The notes below the pieces were generated by a model. That model was not told the origin of the DNA. It saw only the letters and a program-made list of their open reading frames with translations, and searched no databases. From Natrinema soli (GTDB lineage Archaea > Halobacteriota > Halobacteria > Halobacteriales > Natrialbaceae), in contig NZ_JAQIVI010000664.1 in assembly GCF_028618695.1 (NCBI RefSeq), positions 1-13,841 on the forward strand: 13,841 nt of DNA. Direction: 5' to 3'. Shown piece by piece: positions 13,468 to 13,841 of this stretch. Each line of letters begins with the position of its first letter. Positions within the stretch are counted from its first letter, which is position 1. A program made the position numbers and the translations under genes.

Positions 13468-13841
13468 TCAGTCGAGATCCTCGAACGTCGGTCGCTCGAG
13501 GTCGCCCGGGAACTCGTCGACCGGAACCTGCGTCTGATCGCCCGACTCCATGTCCTTGATCGTCACCTCGTCGTTCGCGAGGTCCTGTTCGCCGACGATG
13601 ACGACGGTTTCGGCGTTGATCGAGTCGGCGTAATCGAGCTGTGCCCCGAACGAGCGACCGGCGACGTCGGTCTCGACGACGTGACCGCGGTCGCGAAGCT
13701 CGCGGGAGATTCGCGACGCCTCCGAGCGAGTGTCGCCGACCTGCAGGACGTAGTAGTCCGTCGTGACTTCCTCCTCGGGCCAGACGCCCGCGCGCTGTAA
13801 CAGGAGCGGCAGCGTCGCGTGGCCCGGCGCGACGCCGACCG
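13468..13841 (-). CDS. hisS: Histidyl-tRNA synthetase, C-terminal part only
   Basis: The last ~124 codons of a class II histidyl-tRNA synthetase, which charges tRNA-His. The N-terminal catalytic domain lies beyond the window. Visible is the anticodon-binding domain: VGVAPGHATLPLLLQRAGVW, the strand YYVLQVGDTRSEASRISREL, the helix and loop RGHVVETDVAGRSFGAQLDY, then ADSINAETVVIVGEQDL and VTIKDMESGDQTQVPVDEF. GRSFGAQ..YAD followed by INAETVVIVGE is characteristic of HisRS. The stop codon is at 13470-13468. The gene converges on the zinc-finger-like gene with one base between them. Confidence 0.95.
   Translation of the reverse strand, partial: VGVAPGHATLPLLLQRAGVWPEEEVTTDYYVLQVGDTRSEASRISRELRDRGHVVETDVAGRSFGAQLDYADSINAETVVIVGEQDLANDEVTIKDMESGDQTQVPVDEFPGDLERPTFEDLD

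Overview
The window looks like a chromosomal housekeeping segment of an extremely halophilic archaeon (class Halobacteria). The DNA is GC-rich by eye. Its proteins are acidic, dominated by Asp and Glu, and CTCGAG-type words are very frequent. It encodes eS6, an archaeal-type ProRS, an archaeal beta-CASP ribonuclease and several small acidic proteins of the haloarchaeal kind. Most genes start directly on an ATG or GTG with a T/A-rich box about 25-30 bases upstream, the signature of leaderless archaeal transcripts. The genus cannot be fixed from this sequence; a Natrialbaceae-like member is a guess.

Layout. Positions 1-8422 carry seven minus-strand genes. In transcription order they are a small conserved protein (8422-8144), a small membrane protein (8089-7745), a SHOCT-type membrane protein (7642-7226), a beta-CASP ribonuclease (7129-5891), a helical acidic protein of unknown function (5805-5347), proS (5216-3735) and the first two thirds of gltB (3103 to beyond position 1). 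A 631-base gap separates proS from gltB; it holds the gltB promoter with overlapping dyads, a 9-3-9 hairpin, another inverted repeat and a 19-base tandem repeat. Positions 8423-8861, between divergent genes, hold a cluster of hairpins. Four plus-strand genes follow: rps6e, two small conserved acidic proteins and a seven-helix membrane protein. A 430-base convergent gap (11159-11588) holds a second hairpin cluster. Then come a minus-strand sulfatase (13097-11589), a plus-strand small zinc-finger-like protein (13224-13466) and the minus-strand 3' end of hisS.

Functional themes are translation (proS, hisS, rps6e), RNA processing or decay (beta-CASP nuclease) and nitrogen assimilation (gltB). The sulfatase is the one clearly accessory enzyme.

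No CRISPR array, tRNA, rRNA, intact transposase or recognisable defence or secondary-metabolite cluster was found. The least explained signal is in the intergenic DNA: at least nine short perfect inverted repeats with three-base loops, concentrated at 8582-8800 and 11386-11493 with one near 3313. Some pairs share outer arms and differ by compensating base changes, so the fold seems to be kept rather than the sequence.
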